DNA of 64,000 bases, taken from assembly GCA_963693085.1 (NCBI GenBank), contig OY856414.1:266174501-266238500 (forward strand). The letters are read 5' to 3'. Within the stretch, counting starts at the first letter, position 1, and each line of letters begins with the position of its first letter. The notes under the pieces were generated by a model. It saw nothing but the letters and a program-made list of their open reading frames with translations, searched no databases and had not been told where the DNA came from. Origin of the DNA: Alisma plantago-aquatica. Its lineage: Eukaryota; Streptophyta; Magnoliopsida; Alismatales; Alismataceae. The position numbers and the translations under genes are program-made. Below, piece after piece: positions 62,500-64,000 of this stretch.

Positions 62500-62930
62500 C
62501 AACAACGTCGGTTATCTACACAACCGACGCCTATTATGCTTTCGCGTCGGTTAATAGTAAAACATCGACGCCCAAATAGAAAACTTTTACCCTAAATTAT
62601 TTGGCGGGAACCATTATCAGCGTCGATTATCCAAGGATAATTGACACCTAAAGTGGAACTTTTCGCGCAAAATTTCATTTTAAATAGGCGTCGGTTAATA
62701 GTTAAAACACCGACGCTGTATGTGGCCCAAATTTTTTTCGTCTGAAAATTGGATTTCGCGGGCGCTTTTAGGCGTCGGTCGGTTATAGTCAGTCGACGCT
62801 GAATACAAAGTGGTACCCGTGTCTGGCTGGTCTTCGAATATAGACGTCGGTTTGCCTACATAACCAACGCCTGATATTATAGGCGTCGGTTTCCCTTAAT
62901 AACCGACGCCCAGAAAAGCGACACTGAACG
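62500..62930. repeat. Right subterminal repeats of the CACTA
   Basis: Repeated GCGTCGGTTA and AACCGACGCC words in both orientations (for example at about 62507-62530, 62690-62715, 62770-62800, 62880-62910), mirroring the left array. Confidence 0.85.
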
Positions 62931-62947
62931 CTATTTCTGTAGTAGTG

Positions 62948-63764
62948 GATCCCATTTTACGTACTTTACAAGTCGTAGAGTACGAGACGTACAGTACGAG
63001 ACATACAATACATACATATATTACAGAACCTCAGATATTGCACGTGTTTTATTTTACATGTCATTAAAATACAAAATGTATAGGACAAGTACGTGAAATA
63101 CAATACAAGATGTACTGTACTAATATTCCGCGATGGACAAAAAATATAGAACGCTCGACTTTAGCACAAACGAAGCGAACCGGTAGGATTGGCGATAGTT
63201 GAGAATCGTACATCCTGTATTAGTGTGGGAACGTTGATGGGATGGAATGTGATTGTCGGGCGTATTGTATTAGTGTGAGAAACGATGGGGGGATGGAATG
63301 AGACTGTAGAGAGGAGTTAATTTGAGACTTTTTAGTTTTTGTATGGAGTTAATTCCTGTGGAGTTGATTCACGTCAAAAAAAACGGCTGGGACAGACTTT
63401 TGAGGACTATGAGAAAACGGGTGTGTGGGCGGGTATAGAAATAATTGTGTACATCGTTAATGTTAATAAAAAAGAAAAATTCTACGTATAACCGGCCACA
63501 TCCCCGGGAGCCTACCCGGTCCTCGGGAATGGCCTCCTGCTGCGCCAACTGTGCATATCAGCAGCAATAAAACAATAAAGGATGAGGGAAGTAGAAGAGA
63601 GAGAAAATGTTTTTGTCCATAACTTTCAATCCGGAGCATATTTTTCGATGAAATAAATTGCATTAGAATCCTTGTAAAAAATACTTTCTAACGAGACTAG
63701 TGTTGACATATTTTGAAATAATGATAATACACGAGAAACATAGTACCATATATTAGGATACCAT
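62948..63764. other. Intergenic sequence right of the CACTA
   Basis: No gene seen. The GACGTACAGTACGAGACATAC array (about 62978-63010) resembles the left flank. A fragment related to the 49542-52206 arms lies at about 63575-63720 (GAGAGAAAATG, CCTTGTAAAAAATACTTTCTA). Confidence 0.5.
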
Positions 63765-64000
63765 TAGGGGTGAGCAAATAATGGTCCAGACCGCAAAACC
63801 GGACCGGACTGCTCAGTTCGGTCCGGTCTGGTCCGGTCCGGTCCATTTTGTGTTCGGTCCGGTCCGCGGTCCGGGAATTTCAATGAGTTCGGTCTTCGGT
63901 CCGGTTCGGTCCGGACCGCAAATTGACTTTTATATAAAATTCATGTATATTTGAAGGTGTATCTATAATAATTACAAATAAAGTACATATATAATCACTA
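63765..64000. mobile_element. Possible hAT-type element, left end (cut by window edge)
   Basis: TAGGGGTGAGCAAA at 63765 matches the terminal inverted repeat style of plant hAT elements. It is followed by dense CGGTCCGGTC and GGACCGGAC words (about 63790-63920), common in non-autonomous hAT copies. The other end is outside the window. Confidence 0.45.

Larger units (their letters stand above)
53090..62947 (-). mobile_element. CACTA (En/Spm) transposon, about 9.9 kb
   Basis: The left end is CACTACTACAAAAATACC at 53090; the right end read inward is CACTACTACAGAAATAGC from 62947. Both ends are followed by GCGTCGGTT or AACCGACGC subterminal repeats. Two minus-strand genes are present: TNP2-type transposase (60722-57612) and a Transposase_24/Ulp1-type gene (57317-53870). 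The 3-bp flanks are ATT and GAT, so no intact target duplication is seen. The gene lesions are few (two stops and one frameshift), so it was active fairly recently. Confidence 0.93.

Noticed and set aside
62155..62505. 116-codon Ala/Pro-rich open frame on the minus strand
   Set aside because: GC-rich block with several overlapping open frames on both strands; composition effect, and inside the CACTA noncoding arm.

Overview
This window is plant nuclear DNA, almost certainly from a flowering plant. It contains Athila-type and chromovirus-type Ty3/gypsy retrotransposons, a Sirevirus-like Ty1/copia element, an En/Spm (CACTA) DNA transposon with spliced genes, a FAR1-like fragment, a long-inverted-repeat element and one end of a possible hAT element. 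There is no ordinary host gene that looks functional, and no rRNA, tRNA or CRISPR. The species cannot be named from the sequence.

The left 46 kb is a nest of insertions that can be unpicked from LTR ends, target-site duplications and interrupted reading frames. The outermost layer is a FAR1-like gene fragment (46438-47242) next to the 3' end of a Sirevirus-like copia element (43391-46437). That element is interrupted by chromovirus sequence whose last LTR end is at 43390. The chromovirus (plus strand: integrase and chromodomain 9017-10150, LTR from 10189) was hit twice by the same Athila-like family. Element A (plus strand, 1-9016, left end outside the window) lies in its integrase. Element B (minus strand, 15139-41346) lies in or just beyond its LTR. 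Element B is itself split by element D, a minus-strand chromovirus with 3.4 kb LTRs (24803-35940). D lies exactly between the RNase H and integrase parts of B, and removing D with one duplicated target copy restores the frame.

The most interesting system is the extra module of the Athila-like family, seen in two copies (A 615-6149; B 23345-17961, minus). After pol comes a noncoding stretch full of TRTCGGGC-type motifs, with a G-box and TATA box and a donor/acceptor pair that are conserved in both copies. Then come two ORFs. ORF1 is a retroelement 'putative plant transposon protein' type and begins M-A-R-T-K-Q-T, the same as the start of histone H3. ORF2 ends in a Ulp1/C48-like cysteine-protease domain. 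The layout suggests a spliced subgenomic message from an internal promoter, feeding a structural-type protein and a SUMO-protease-like protein.

The right part (47243-64000) holds simple repeats, an AT-rich element with long inverted arms (49542-52206), and a 9.9 kb CACTA transposon (53090-62947, genes on minus). The CACTA carries a TNP2 transposase broken by one stop. Its second gene has at least 12 exons and encodes a Transposase_24-like region joined to a Ulp1-like protease with intact catalytic residues. Just upstream of TNP2 are three tandem 316-bp units, each folding into a hairpin of about 186 nt. The window ends in an apparent hAT-type terminus.

Most broken frames carry TAG, TAA or TGA where relatives have Trp, Gln or Arg codons, as expected from C-to-T decay of methylated silent elements.
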